Assembly (NCBI GenBank): GCA_050699715.1
Contig: JBOHFR010000015.1
Location: forward strand, 19,309-83,308
Length of the DNA: 64,000 bases
Origin: GCA-003244245 sp050699715
GTDB taxonomy: Bacteria > Actinomycetota > Actinomycetes > Mycobacteriales > Pseudonocardiaceae
Reading direction: 5' to 3'
Shown here: positions 7,897-16,343 of the stretch, piece by piece
How positions within the stretch are numbered: the stretch's first letter is position 1
Layout of the letters: every line of letters begins with the position of its first letter
Notes under the pieces: model-generated
Seen by the model: the letters and a program-made list of their open reading frames with translations, nothing else
Database searches by the model: none
Told to the model about the DNA's origin: nothing
Translations under genes and position numbers: made by a program

Positions 7897-9107
7897 TGGC
7901 GAACAAGAAGGGGCACCGGCGGTTCGGCAACGTTCGCAAACTCCAGTCCGGTCGGTGGCAGGCGCGCTATCGGGGACCGGATGGGCTCATCCGGTCTGCG
8001 CCGGAGACGTTCAGCAGCAAACGTGACGCTGAGCAGTGGCTTACCGTGGCCGAGTCGGACATGCTGCGGGGCAACTGGTCAGACCCGCTCGCTGGCCGCG
8101 TTCCGCTCGGCGAGTACGGCGAGAGGTGGATCGAGGAGCACCGGCTCGGGCAGCGGACCCGCGAGGAGTACGACAGCCTGTGGCGGCGCCACATCGGGCC
8201 ATACCTGGGCCAGATCGAGCTGGCGGAGATCTCGACGGGCACCATCCGAAGCTGGCGGGCAACGCTGCTGCGAGATGGCCGCTCGGAGGACCGTACGGCG
8301 AAGGCCTATCGACTGCTCCGCGCCGTGCTCAACACAGCGACGGATGACGGGAAGATCAAGCGCAACCCGTGCCGCATCAAAGGCGCGGGGGACTACCGGG
8401 CCGCTGAACGTCCGACGGCCACCGTCGCCCAGGTGTACGCCCTCGCCGAGCGGATGCCGGGCCGGTTCCGGGTACTCGTGCTGGCGGCGGCGTTCACCGG
8501 GCTGCGCTGGGGAGAGCTGATCGCCTTGCGCCGCTGCGATGTGGACCTGACCGGGGGAGTGCTGCACGTCCGCCGCCGCTTGGCTCAGCCACGCCGGGGC
8601 GGGCTCCAAGATGGGCCGCCGAAGTCGGCGGCGGGTGTGCGGTCGCTCGCGCTGCCCGAGGTACTGGTCGACGAGCTAGGCCAGCACATCGACCAGTATG
8701 CCGAGCCGGGACCGGAGGAACTGTTGTTCCGGGGACCGAAGGGCGCCGCATTGCGGCGAAGCAACTTCGGCCGCTCCACGAAGTGGACAACCCTCGTCGT
8801 GGTGGTGGGCTTGCCGGTCGGTTTCCATTTCCACGATCTCCGCCACACCGGCAACCAGCTCACCGCCGCATCAGGTGCCAGCACACGCGAGCTGATGCAC
8901 CGGATGGGGCACGGGTCCATGCGGGCTGCGCTGATCTACCAGCACGCGACCAGCGCACGCGACCGCAGCATCGCGACCGCGTTAAGCGCCCTCGTCGCTG
9001 CCGACCGCCAGACAGGCAGCACGCCTGACAAGGCCAATCAGGAGAACAGCGGCGAGGAGAACGGCCAGCCCGGGGTACCGGTCCCGGTGGCGCGTAATGG
9101 CACGTGA
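7896..9107 (+). CDS. int: Tyrosine integrase of the AICE
   Basis: A 403-residue site-specific recombinase. There is an N-terminal arm-binding region and a SAM-like core-binding domain (residues about 60-150). The catalytic domain has Arg in GLRWGE (about 204), HDLRHTG (about 312), MGHGS (about 337) and the nucleophile Tyr in ALIYQHAT (about 346). It ends 68 bp from the 3' end of a tRNA-Gly gene, the expected place for an enzyme that uses that tRNA as attB. Coupled to xis. Confidence 0.92.
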   Translation: MANKKGHRRFGNVRKLQSGRWQARYRGPDGLIRSAPETFSSKRDAEQWLTVAESDMLRGNWSDPLAGRVPLGEYGERWIEEHRLGQRTREEYDSLWRRHIGPYLGQIELAEISTGTIRSWRATLLRDGRSEDRTAKAYRLLRAVLNTATDDGKIKRNPCRIKGAGDYRAAERPTATVAQVYALAERMPGRFRVLVLAAAFTGLRWGELIALRRCDVDLTGGVLHVRRRLAQPRRGGLQDGPPKSAAGVRSLALPEVLVDELGQHIDQYAEPGPEELLFRGPKGAALRRSNFGRSTKWTTLVVVVGLPVGFHFHDLRHTGNQLTAASGASTRELMHRMGHGSMRAALIYQHATSARDRSIATALSALVAADRQTGSTPDKANQENSGEENGQPGVPVPVARNGT

Positions 9108-9118
9108 ATGGCACACCC

Positions 9119-9160
9119 GAAACGGCGGCTCTTCCCATGATCGGGAATGGTCGCCGTTTC
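9119..9160. terminator. Strong bidirectional hairpin after int
   Basis: GAAACGGCG (9119-9127) pairs with CGCCGTTTC (9152-9160), and an inner TTCCC/GGGAA stem is nested at 9132-9147. It sits between the integrase stop and the 3' end of the oppositely oriented tRNA-Gly, so it could terminate both. It may also be part of the att region. Confidence 0.65.
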
Positions 9161-9175
9161 GGCTGGTGGATGGGG

Positions 9176-9249
9176 TGGAGCGGGCGACCGGGATCGAACC
9201 GGCATGGCCAGCTTGGAAGGCTGGGGCTCTACCATTGAGCTACGCCCGC
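9176..9249 (-). tRNA. tRNA-Gly (anticodon TCC)
   Basis: On the minus strand the acceptor stem GCGGGCG pairs with CGCCCGC, followed by discriminator T and an encoded CCA. The D-arm contains TAGCTCAATGGTAGAG. The anticodon arm CCAGC-CTTCCAA-GCTGG gives anticodon TCC, and the T-arm contains GGTTCGATCC. The adjoining integrase implies that the 3' part of this gene is the integration site. Confidence 0.95.
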
Positions 9250-9373
9250 ATGCCCCGCGGTGGCGGAGCGGTCCTAGCCTACCTGCTGCCTGCTCCCCCT
9301 GGGACGGGTGCGGGGGGCCGAGTGGGGGGTCCTGGTGGTCGCGTAGGCTGCGACCTGCACTAACCGGTGCATA

Positions 9374-9450
9374 CGGGGTGTGGCGCAGTTTGGTAGCGCA
9401 CTCGCTTTGGGAGCGAGGGGCCGTGGGTTCGAATCCCGCCACCCCGACCA
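9374..9450 (+). tRNA. tRNA-Pro (anticodon TGG)
   Basis: Acceptor stem CGGGGTG/CACCCCG with encoded ACCA end. The D-arm is GCGCAGTTTGGTAGCGC. The anticodon arm CTCGC-TTTGGGA-GCGAG gives anticodon TGG, and the T-arm contains GGTTCGAATCC. It lies 136 bp upstream of tig, a common placement in this group. Confidence 0.95.
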
Positions 9451-9585
9451 GGCAAACGCAGGCGACGCCCGATGCGGCGCCCCCAACGGCCGGATCGGCG
9501 TGCTCGCCTACACTCGGCTCAACCCTTCCTGTCCGGCGGCGATGACTCAGCCGGCGCGTTCCCGTCTTTCCGCTAGGAGTACTCC

Positions 9586-10917
9586 GTGAAGAGCACCGTC
9601 GAACAGCTCAGCCCGACGCGGGTGAAGATCAACTTTGAGGTGCCGTTCGACGAGCTGAAACCTGACTTCGATCGCGCTTACAAGAAGTTCGCCCAGCAGG
9701 TCAGCATCCCGGGATTCCGGCCGGGCAAGGTGCCGGCCCGGATCCTGGAGCAGCGGCTGGGCCGGGACGCGGTGCTCGAGGAAGTGGTCAACGGGGTGGT
9801 GCCCGCGAAGTGGGCCGAGATCGTCTCCGCTGGCGAGGTTCACCCACTTGGGCGTCCGGAGATCGAGGTGACGAAGATCGAGGATGGGGACCACCTCGCG
9901 TTCACCGCCGAGGTCGACGTCCGGCCCGAGATCGAGATGCCGGTGTTCACCGAGCTCGCGGTGTCCGTCGACGATGTCGAGGTGACCGACGTCGAGGTCG
10001 AGGAGCAGCTTGACGGGCTGCGCTCCCGCTTCGGCACCCTTATCACTGTCGAGCGTCCCGTGCAGCAGGGTGACTTCGTGACGCTCGACCTGTCGGCCAC
10101 CGTCGACGGCGAGGAGGTCGCGGAGCTGGCGACCACCGACCTGTCATACCAGGTCGGTTCCGATGAGCTCATTGAAGGTACCGACGACGCGCTGGTGGGG
10201 GCCACCCAGGGCGAAGAGCGAGTCGTCACCACCGTCTTGGCCGCTGGGGAGCATGCCGGGCACCCCGCCGAGGTGACGATGAAGATCCAGGCGGTGAAAG
10301 AGCGAGAGCTGCCCGCAGCCGACGATGAATTCTCCCAGCTCGCCAGCGAATTCGACACTCTCGAGGAGCTCCGCGCCGATCTGCGCACGCGGCTGCGCCA
10401 GGCCAAGGTGCTGCGCCAAGGCGCGCAGGCCCGGGACAAGGTGCTCAAGGCCCTGCTCGCCACCACCGAGGTTCCGCTGCCGGAGTCGATCGTCGACTCT
10501 GAGTTCGAGTCGCGCAAGCACGACGCCCTGAACGCCTTTGAGCACGACAAGCAGCGTCTTGGCCGCTGGCTGGAGAAACAGGGCCATACCGAGGAGGAGT
10601 TCGAGACCGACCTGCGCAACGGTGCGCGGGAGACGGTCAAAGCCCACCTCATGCTCGACACGATCGCCGACGCCGAGGAGCTCTCGGTCACCGAAAGCGA
10701 ACTGAGCGAGCTCGTCATGTACCAGGCGCGTCGCCAGGGCGTCAACCCCAACGAGTACGCCCGGAAAGCTCACCAATCGGGCGAGTTGAGCGCCATGCAC
10801 GCCGACGTCCGCCGTGGCAAGGCGCTGGCCACTGTGGTGCGCCAGGCCACCGTCACCGACGCCTCCGGTAACCCAGTCGACGTCGACTCCCTGGTCTACT
10901 CGGCAACCCCGGGCTAG
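9586..10917 (+). CDS. tig: Trigger factor, ribosome-associated chaperone and PPIase
   Basis: A 443-residue protein beginning MKSTVEQLSPTRVKI. The ribosome-binding signature GFRPGKVPA is near residue 43. The FKBP-type domain covers about 150-240 (GDFVTLDLSATVDGEE). The helical substrate-binding C-terminal domain follows (about 250-430). Trigger factor binds L23 at the ribosome exit and folds nascent chains. The C-terminal tail is short. It heads the tig-clpP1-clpP2-clpX block, and the start is supported by AGGAGT upstream of the GTG. Confidence 0.97.
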   Translation: MKSTVEQLSPTRVKINFEVPFDELKPDFDRAYKKFAQQVSIPGFRPGKVPARILEQRLGRDAVLEEVVNGVVPAKWAEIVSAGEVHPLGRPEIEVTKIEDGDHLAFTAEVDVRPEIEMPVFTELAVSVDDVEVTDVEVEEQLDGLRSRFGTLITVERPVQQGDFVTLDLSATVDGEEVAELATTDLSYQVGSDELIEGTDDALVGATQGEERVVTTVLAAGEHAGHPAEVTMKIQAVKERELPAADDEFSQLASEFDTLEELRADLRTRLRQAKVLRQGAQARDKVLKALLATTEVPLPESIVDSEFESRKHDALNAFEHDKQRLGRWLEKQGHTEEEFETDLRNGARETVKAHLMLDTIADAEELSVTESELSELVMYQARRQGVNPNEYARKAHQSGELSAMHADVRRGKALATVVRQATVTDASGNPVDVDSLVYSATPG

Positions 10918-10941
10918 GCCGCTCATTCGGTGGCTGGCGTA

Positions 10942-10956
10942 ACGCTCTGAGCGAAC
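10942..10956. promoter_or_regulatory. ClgR-like operator upstream of clpP1
   Basis: ACGCTCTGAGCGAAC matches the published ClgR consensus WCGCYNANRGCGWWS at all but one fixed position. ClgR activates clp genes in actinobacteria. The site is 148 bp upstream of clpP1, within the tig-clpP1 gap. Confidence 0.5.
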
Positions 10957-11030
10957 GACGGGCGCGTCAGGAAGTAGTCGGTAGCCGCCTTGGTTAGTGT
11001 CGGCAGTGTCAGTAGCTGTCCATAGCTTCG

Positions 11031-11057
11031 CCGGTTCGGAACGATCTGGCGAACCGG
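11031..11057. promoter_or_regulatory. 8-bp inverted repeat in the clpP1 leader
   Basis: CCGGTTCG (11031-11038) pairs with CGAACCGG (11050-11057). It could be a hairpin ending tig transcription or a second regulator site. It lies about 45 bp before the clpP1 start. Confidence 0.35.
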
Positions 11058-11103
11058 ACCCTCACCCACCGCAGGTGGACCTGATGACAGAAGGCAGGAA
11101 AAC

Positions 11104-11742
11104 GTGAGCACCGACCACATCGCCTCGGCCGTGCCGCTGCGGGGCGCCCCCGCGATGCGGGCCGCCACGACGGGCCTCAACTTGACCGACTCGGTGAACG
11201 AGCGGCTGCTGCGCGAGCGCATCATCATGCTCGGATCCCAGGTTGAGGAGAACATCGCCAACCAGATCTGCGCCCAACTCCTGCTGCTGGAAGCGGAGGA
11301 CCCCAAACAGGACATCCGACTCTACATCAAGTCGCCGGGGGGCTCGGTGACCGACGGGATGGCGATCTACGACACCATGCAGCTGATAGAACCCGACGTG
11401 GCGACCTACGCGCTGGGCCTGGCCGCCTCGATGGGACAATTCTTGCTGTCTGCGGGAACGCGGGGCAAGCGCTACGCCCTCCCGCACGCCCACATCCTCA
11501 TGCACCAGCCTTTGGGTGGTATAGGCGGTACTGCGGCGGACATCGCGATTCAGGCTGAAAGGCTGGTCGGGCTCAAGCGCGTTATGGCAGAACTCACCGC
11601 CGAGCAAACCGGTCAACCGGTGGAGCGGATCATTGCCGACTCCGACCGCGACCGCTGGTTCACTGCGGAAGAGGCCCGCGAGTACGGCTTCGTCGACTAC
11701 GTTGTGAACCGCACCAACTCGCTGCCCCACACGAGCCGCTGA
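11104..11742 (+). CDS. clpP1: ATP-dependent Clp protease proteolytic subunit 1
   Basis: A 212-residue serine protease subunit. LAASMGQFLLSAG holds the active Ser and LPHAHILMHQP the active His. GTG start with AAGGCAGGAA upstream. Actinobacteria build a mixed ClpP1P2 barrel that works with ClpX or ClpC, and the adjacent second clpP fits this. The N-terminus (about 20 residues before LNLTDSVNERLL) is slightly extended and may be a propeptide removed on assembly. Confidence 0.97.
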   Translation: MSTDHIASAVPLRGAPAMRAATTGLNLTDSVNERLLRERIIMLGSQVEENIANQICAQLLLLEAEDPKQDIRLYIKSPGGSVTDGMAIYDTMQLIEPDVATYALGLAASMGQFLLSAGTRGKRYALPHAHILMHQPLGGIGGTAADIAIQAERLVGLKRVMAELTAEQTGQPVERIIADSDRDRWFTAEEAREYGFVDYVVNRTNSLPHTSR

Positions 11743-11758
11743 GCCTCGAGGAGACCCG

Positions 11759-12415
11759 ATGAACCACCTGCCTGGAGGCGGTATGCCCCGCGATCGGATG
11801 CCACAGTCCCGATACATCCTGCCCTCGTTCGTGGAACGCACCAGCTACGGGATCAAGGAGTCCAACCCCTATAACAAGCTGTTCGAGGAGCGCATCATCT
11901 TCCTCGGCGTGCAGATCGACGACGCGTCCGCCAACGACGTGATGGCCCAGCTGCTCGTGCTGGAGTCCACGGACCCAGACCGCCTCATCATCATGTACAT
12001 CAACTCACCGGGCGGGTCGTTCACCGCTATGACGGCGATCTACGACACGATGCAATTCGTCCGACCGGAGATCCAGACGGTCTGTCTGGGCCAGGCCGCA
12101 TCGGCTGCTGCGGTGCTGCTCGCCGCGGGCACGCCGGGCAAACGGATGGCGGTGCCCAACGCCCAGATCCTCATCCACCAGCCGGCGATGGAAGGTGTGT
12201 ACGGGCAAGCCTCGGACGTGGAGATTCAGGCTGCAGAGATCCAGCGGATGCGTCGGCTGCTGGAGACGACACTGGCCCACCACACCGGTCAGACCGAGGA
12301 GCGCATCCGCACCGACATCGACCGGGACAAGTTCTTGACCGCTGTCGAGGCCAAGGAGTATGGGATCATTGACGACATCACCCAGCCCCGGAAGCTCTCC
12401 GCGGTCAGACTCTGA
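11759..12415 (+). CDS. clpP2: ATP-dependent Clp protease proteolytic subunit 2
   Basis: A 218-residue paralogue of the upstream gene, 16 bp away with a GAGGAGA ribosome site. Active Ser in CLGQAASAAAVLLAAG and His in NAQILIHQPAMEG, with Asp in IRTDIDRDKF. ClpP1 and ClpP2 heptamers pair to form the active chamber. The N-terminal extension MNHLPGGGMPRDRMPQ is probably a propeptide. Confidence 0.97.
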   Translation: MNHLPGGGMPRDRMPQSRYILPSFVERTSYGIKESNPYNKLFEERIIFLGVQIDDASANDVMAQLLVLESTDPDRLIIMYINSPGGSFTAMTAIYDTMQFVRPEIQTVCLGQAASAAAVLLAAGTPGKRMAVPNAQILIHQPAMEGVYGQASDVEIQAAEIQRMRRLLETTLAHHTGQTEERIRTDIDRDKFLTAVEAKEYGIIDDITQPRKLSAVRL

Positions 12416-12580
12416 CCCTGCGTTAGGCGACACGCCGAGCGAGCAGCGGAGCCGCGTCCGCCGGTCGATGTCAGGGAAGCTAGTCCTCCCGCGCGGCGGG
12501 GTCGGACGAGTACCGTCGAGCACACACGTAGCCAGGCGCACTGCACACCACGCGCCGGGAAGGACGAGAGGCCAGCGCCC

Positions 12581-13852
12581 ATGGCACGGATCGGTGACGG
12601 CGGCGACCTGTTGAAGTGTTCCTTCTGCGGGAAGAGTCAGAAGCAGGTTAAGAAGCTCATCGCCGGACCCGGCGTGTACATCTGTGACGAGTGCATCGAC
12701 CTCTGCAATGAGATCATTGAGGAGGAGCTGGTCGACGCGGGTGACGTCAAACTGGACGAACTGCCCAAGCCCAGCGAGATCCACGACTTTCTCGAGGCGT
12801 ACGTCATCGGCCAGGATGACGCCAAACGCACGTTGTCAGTTGCTGTTTACAACCATTACAAGCGTATTCAGGCTGGCGAGAAGGGCCGTGACGACGAGGT
12901 TGAGCTGGCCAAGTCGAACATCCTGATGCTCGGTCCCACCGGGTGCGGAAAGACTTACCTGGCCCAGACCTTGGCAAAGCTGCTCAATGTGCCTTTCGCC
13001 ATCGCTGACGCCACCGCCCTCACCGAAGCCGGCTACGTCGGTGAGGACGTGGAGAACATCTTACTCAAGCTCATCCAGGCTGCGGATTATGACGTCAAGC
13101 GAGCCGAGACCGGCATCATTTACATTGATGAGGTCGACAAGATCGCCCGCAAGTCAGAGAACCCATCGATTACCAGGGACGTCTCCGGTGAGGGCGTCCA
13201 GCAGGCCCTGCTGAAGATCCTGGAGGGCACCACCGCCAGCGTTCCGCCGCAAGGTGGCCGCAAGCACCCGCACCAGGAGTTCATCCAGATCGACACGACG
13301 AACGTCCTGTTCATCGTGGCCGGCGCGTTCGCCGGCCTGGACAGGATCATCGATGATCGAATCGGCAAGCGGGGTCTGGGCTTCGGCGCCGAGCTGCGCT
13401 CCAAGGCCGATATCGACACCTCCGACGTGTTTGCGCATGTCATGCCGGAAGATTTGATCAAATTCGGGTTGATCCCGGAATTCATCGGTCGCCTTCCGGT
13501 GATTGCCAGCGTGACGAGTCTGGACAAGTGCTCACTGGTGCAGATCCTCACCGCGCCCCGCAACGCTTTGTCGAAACAGTATTGCAAGCTCTTCGAGATG
13601 GACGGCGTGGAGCTGGAGTTCACCGGCACTGCGTTGGAGGCGATCGCCGATCAGGCCATCCTTCGTGGTACCGGCGCCCGTGGGCTGCGCGCCATCATGG
13701 AGGAGGTCCTGCTGCCGGTGATGTACGACATCCCCAGCCGCACCGACGTGGCGAAGGTGGTCATCACTGAGCAGACCGTGCGGGAAAACGTGAACCCGAC
13801 AATCGTGACCCGCCAGCCCACCCGCCGGGAACGCCGCGAGAAGTCGGCCTGA
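12581..13852 (+). CDS. clpX: Clp protease ATP-binding subunit ClpX
   Basis: A 423-residue AAA+ unfoldase. N-terminal zinc-binding domain CSFCGKS...CDECIDLC (residues about 10-42), Walker A GPTGCGKT (about 119), Walker B IIYIDEVDK (about 182), and the IGF-loop region around GKRGLGFGAE. It recognises tagged proteins and feeds them to ClpP1P2. There is a 165-bp leader after clpP2. The next gene is folC, whereas many relatives have valS between clpX and folC. Confidence 0.97.
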   Translation: MARIGDGGDLLKCSFCGKSQKQVKKLIAGPGVYICDECIDLCNEIIEEELVDAGDVKLDELPKPSEIHDFLEAYVIGQDDAKRTLSVAVYNHYKRIQAGEKGRDDEVELAKSNILMLGPTGCGKTYLAQTLAKLLNVPFAIADATALTEAGYVGEDVENILLKLIQAADYDVKRAETGIIYIDEVDKIARKSENPSITRDVSGEGVQQALLKILEGTTASVPPQGGRKHPHQEFIQIDTTNVLFIVAGAFAGLDRIIDDRIGKRGLGFGAELRSKADIDTSDVFAHVMPEDLIKFGLIPEFIGRLPVIASVTSLDKCSLVQILTAPRNALSKQYCKLFEMDGVELEFTGTALEAIADQAILRGTGARGLRAIMEEVLLPVMYDIPSRTDVAKVVITEQTVRENVNPTIVTRQPTRRERREKSA

Positions 13853-13886
13853 GCGCCCAGGAACAGGCGCTCTAGGGTGACTGGCC

Positions 13887-15266
13887 ATGACTCAGTCGTC
13901 GGTTCATCGCGGAAATACCCCGCTAGCTGCGTTACGGGCAGTCGAGGTTGAGCTGGATCGCCGTTGGCCGGAGAGCCGGATCGAGCCTTCGCTGGACCGG
14001 ATCGCGGCGCTGGTCGACCTGCTCGGTTCACCGCAATGCAGCTACCCAGTGCTGCACATCGCCGGCACGAACGGCAAGACCTCGGCGGCCCGGATGCTCG
14101 ATGCGCTGCTGTCTCGGGTCGGGCTGCGGGTGGGCCGGTACACCAGCCCGCACCTGCAGTGGGCCACCGAGCGCATTAGCCTGGACGGGAGGCCGATCAG
14201 CCCGGAGCGCTACGCCGAGGCCTATCACGACATCGAGCCCTACGTGGCCTTGGTCGACGCCGGATCGCCGGTGCCATTGAGCAAATTCGAGGTGCTGACC
14301 GGGATGGCACTCGCAGCCTTCGCCGACGCTCCGGTGGACGTTGCCGTTGTGGAGGTCGGCCTCGGCGGCAGCTGGGACGCCACCAATGTCGTCGACGGCG
14401 CCGTGGCGGCGATCACGCCAGTCGCTGTGGATCACGTCAACTATCTGGGCGGCGACATCGTGGGCATCGCCGCGGAGAAAGCCGGGATCATTAAGCCCGG
14501 TTCGGTGGCGGTGCTCGCGCAGCAGCCGCCAGAGGTGGCCCGGGTGATCGCGGCCCGCAGCGCTGAGCTGGACGCGACCGTGGCGACAGAGGGGATAGAG
14601 TTCGGTGTGCTGCACCGCAACCTCCTCGACTGCGGGCAGCAGCTGAGGTTGCAGGGTCTTGGTGGGGTGTACGATGAGATCTTCCTTCCGCTGCACGGTG
14701 CACACCAGTCCCGCAACGCCGTGCTCGCGCTGGCCGCCGCTGAGGCGTTCTTCGGTGTGGGCGCCAGCCGGTCGTTGGACATCGACGCGGTGCGCGACGC
14801 CTTCGCCACGGTGACCGCCCCGGGACGGCTGGAGCGGGTCCGCACGGCGCCTTCGGTCTTCCTCGACGGCGCGCACAACCCGCACGGCGCGCGCGCCCTG
14901 GCGGCTGCCTTGCGCGAGGATTTCAGCTTCCGCAGGTTGGTCGCCGTGGTGGGGATGATGCGGGACAAGGACGCCCGTGGCATCCTCGTGGAGCTGGAGC
15001 CGGTGGTCGACGAAGTCGTGGTCACCGCCAGTAGCTCGCCGCGTGCGATGGACGTCGAAGACCTCGCTGCGGCGGCCCGGGAGGTCTTCGACGATTCTCG
15101 GCTGCGGGTCGAACGCCGGTTATCCGGCGCGATCGAGACGGCCATAGCGTCGGCGGCGGAGGTCGATCCGGATTCCGAGGACATCTCGGGTGCTGGGGTC
15201 GTGATCACTGGCTCGGTGGCGACGGTCGGTGAGGCGCGCGCCATGTTCGGCCGAGAACCGCAGTGA
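13887..15266 (+). CDS. folC: Dihydrofolate/folylpolyglutamate synthase
   Basis: A 459-residue Mur-ligase-type enzyme. P-loop HIAGTNGKTSAARM at about residue 53, YTSPHLQWATERI, the glutamate-ligase motif VEVGLGGSWDATN and C-terminal DGAHNPHGARAL. It adds glutamates to folates and possibly dihydropteroate. The start is ATG with a weak ribosome site. Its stop overlaps a GTG that begins the remains of a DUF4233 gene. Confidence 0.95.
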   Translation: MTQSSVHRGNTPLAALRAVEVELDRRWPESRIEPSLDRIAALVDLLGSPQCSYPVLHIAGTNGKTSAARMLDALLSRVGLRVGRYTSPHLQWATERISLDGRPISPERYAEAYHDIEPYVALVDAGSPVPLSKFEVLTGMALAAFADAPVDVAVVEVGLGGSWDATNVVDGAVAAITPVAVDHVNYLGGDIVGIAAEKAGIIKPGSVAVLAQQPPEVARVIAARSAELDATVATEGIEFGVLHRNLLDCGQQLRLQGLGGVYDEIFLPLHGAHQSRNAVLALAAAEAFFGVGASRSLDIDAVRDAFATVTAPGRLERVRTAPSVFLDGAHNPHGARALAAALREDFSFRRLVAVVGMMRDKDARGILVELEPVVDEVVVTASSSPRAMDVEDLAAAAREVFDDSRLRVERRLSGAIETAIASAAEVDPDSEDISGAGVVITGSVATVGEARAMFGREPQ

Positions 15267-15423
15267 GCGACCGACTCTCGGCTGGTTCGCCCACCCCGTG
15301 CTCGGCGTGCTCGGCGTGCTGTTTGTGCTGGTCTGGGGCTACCTGTTGTCCGTGCGCTCGGCGGTCAATCGCACGTACTTCCCTACCATCGAGCTCATCG
15401 CTCCGGCGGCCGGTTGCTCATAA
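15263..15423 (+). pseudogene. DUF4233 membrane protein gene, internally deleted relic
   Basis: In relatives a DUF4233 membrane protein gene overlaps the folC stop. Here the GTG at 15263 is in that position (VSDRLSAG), but the frame then fails. In another frame a hydrophobic C-terminal piece survives (HPVLGVLGVLFVLVWGYLL, then SVRSAVNR), which resembles the last membrane helix and basic tail of DUF4233. Most of the roughly 110-residue protein is gone. Identification of the fragment is by position and character, not by search. Confidence 0.5.
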
Positions 15424-15663
15424 CGCTGTTATTTGCGGGCTGGAATGCGCAGACGACGGGTGGGCACCAACTCTCCAGACGCCAGACTAGGGTCACGAGT
15501 GATGGGGCACCAAGCCGCACGGTGAGTGGTCACGCCGGTACGCTCCGGCTGCTGGGTGGTGTCCGCATCGTGCGTGCCGAGTCTGGTGACGACCGTTCGG
15601 TCACCATCGTCGGCAACCAGGCACATCGTCATAGACATGATAGACATGATCGGAAGGAAGAAA
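15424..15663. other. Spacer before ndk, no gene seen
   Basis: A 240-bp stretch with no credible gene. Short direct repeats ATAGACATG-ATAGACATG lie at about 15631-15650, followed by the GGAAGGAAG ribosome site of ndk. The lower GC here than in folC marks the edge of the imported ndk segment. Confidence 0.4.
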
Positions 15664-16173
15664 ATGGTTGACTTGCCGGACGTGGGTGTCGAGCGCACTC
15701 TTGTTCTGTTGAAGCCCGACGCCGTCGCCCGGGGACTCGCGGGTCGGATTGTCGCGCGATTCGAGGACGCTTTACTCAAGATCGTTGGTGTGAAGATGAA
15801 GCACATGGATGCGGAATTCACCCGCCAGCATTACTTCGATCTTGAAGAGCGTTTGGGGGCGCACGTTTACCACACCACTGCGGCATTCATGCAGACCGGC
15901 CCCGTGATCGCGCTTGTGTGTGAAGGTGTGGACGCCGTGCGCAAGGTGCGCACCATCATCGGCAGCACGTATCCAGACGAGGCACCACCGGGAACCATCC
16001 GCGGCGACTTCGCGCATCAGACTAAGGCATCGTCTCAGCTAAGCGGTAAAGCGATCATTAACCTGGTGCACGCCTCGGGTAACTCTGCGGAAGCAAAGTA
16101 TGAGGTTGGGCTGTGGTTCGGCGATGACGAGCAATTCGAGTACGAGACGCTCGCGGAGAAGCTCGCTTATTGA
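15664..16173 (+). CDS. ndk: Nucleoside-diphosphate kinase, atypical for actinobacteria
   Basis: A 169-residue enzyme with ERTLVLLKPDAVARGL at the N-terminus, PPGTIRGDFA and the active-site block NLVHASGNSAEA with the catalytic His at about residue 136. It transfers phosphate among NTPs and NDPs. The usual actinobacterial Ndk is about 136 residues and has NxxHGSDS. This protein has an insertion before the catalytic block (HQTKASSQLSGKAI) and a 20-residue C-terminal tail (DDEQFEYETLAEKLAY), more like archaeal or candidate-phylum enzymes. The ATG with GGAAGGAAG is the clear start. Lower GC also suggests acquisition. Confidence 0.88.
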   Translation: MVDLPDVGVERTLVLLKPDAVARGLAGRIVARFEDALLKIVGVKMKHMDAEFTRQHYFDLEERLGAHVYHTTAAFMQTGPVIALVCEGVDAVRKVRTIIGSTYPDEAPPGTIRGDFAHQTKASSQLSGKAIINLVHASGNSAEAKYEVGLWFGDDEQFEYETLAEKLAY

Positions 16174-16196
16174 TCTGAACGGCCACCCGCCTGGCG

Positions 16197-16333
16197 GATG
16201 TGTTGATCTAGTGGAGTTCCTCACGTCCGCCCCGGCGGTGGCCGCTGTGGTCGAGGGTCGAGGGGAGCGGGCGGTGGCGGCCTTCCGGCAGCTGGCCGGA
16301 GAACAGGCGGGAATCGTCAGAGGCGCCGGGTAG
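16197..16333 (+). pseudogene. Relic of the ordinary actinobacterial ndk
   Basis: In frame to the TAG at 16333 the sequence reads DLVEFLTSAPAVAAVVEG, then AVAAFRQLAGEQ. This is the middle of the standard actinobacterial Ndk (LLEFITSGPxVAAVxEGPRAIAAFRQLAGGTDP). The N-terminal half and the catalytic C-terminus are missing. It lies 24 bp after the stop of the intact, atypical ndk, at the position where the native gene would be. Confidence 0.7.
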
Positions 16334-16343
16334 CGTTAACCAC

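Larger units (their letters stand above)
2..9178 (+). mobile_element. Actinomycete integrative and conjugative element (right part)
   Basis: The run contains an HTH regulator, a Pra-like gene, small backbone genes, an FtsK-like Tra, RepSA-like Rep, Xis and Int, ending at the tRNA-Gly 3' end. This is the full AICE backbone in canonical order. The tRNA 3' sequence is not repeated between position 1 and the tRNA, so the left att site and the boundary are outside the window, and how much of 1-1740 belongs to the element is inferred. All key domains look intact, so it could be functional. Confidence 0.8.

Noticed and set aside
9840..10751. 303-codon Ser-rich open frame on the minus strand
   Set aside because: It lies fully inside tig in the opposite direction and has the Ser/Arg/Thr-rich composition of a GC-rich shadow frame.
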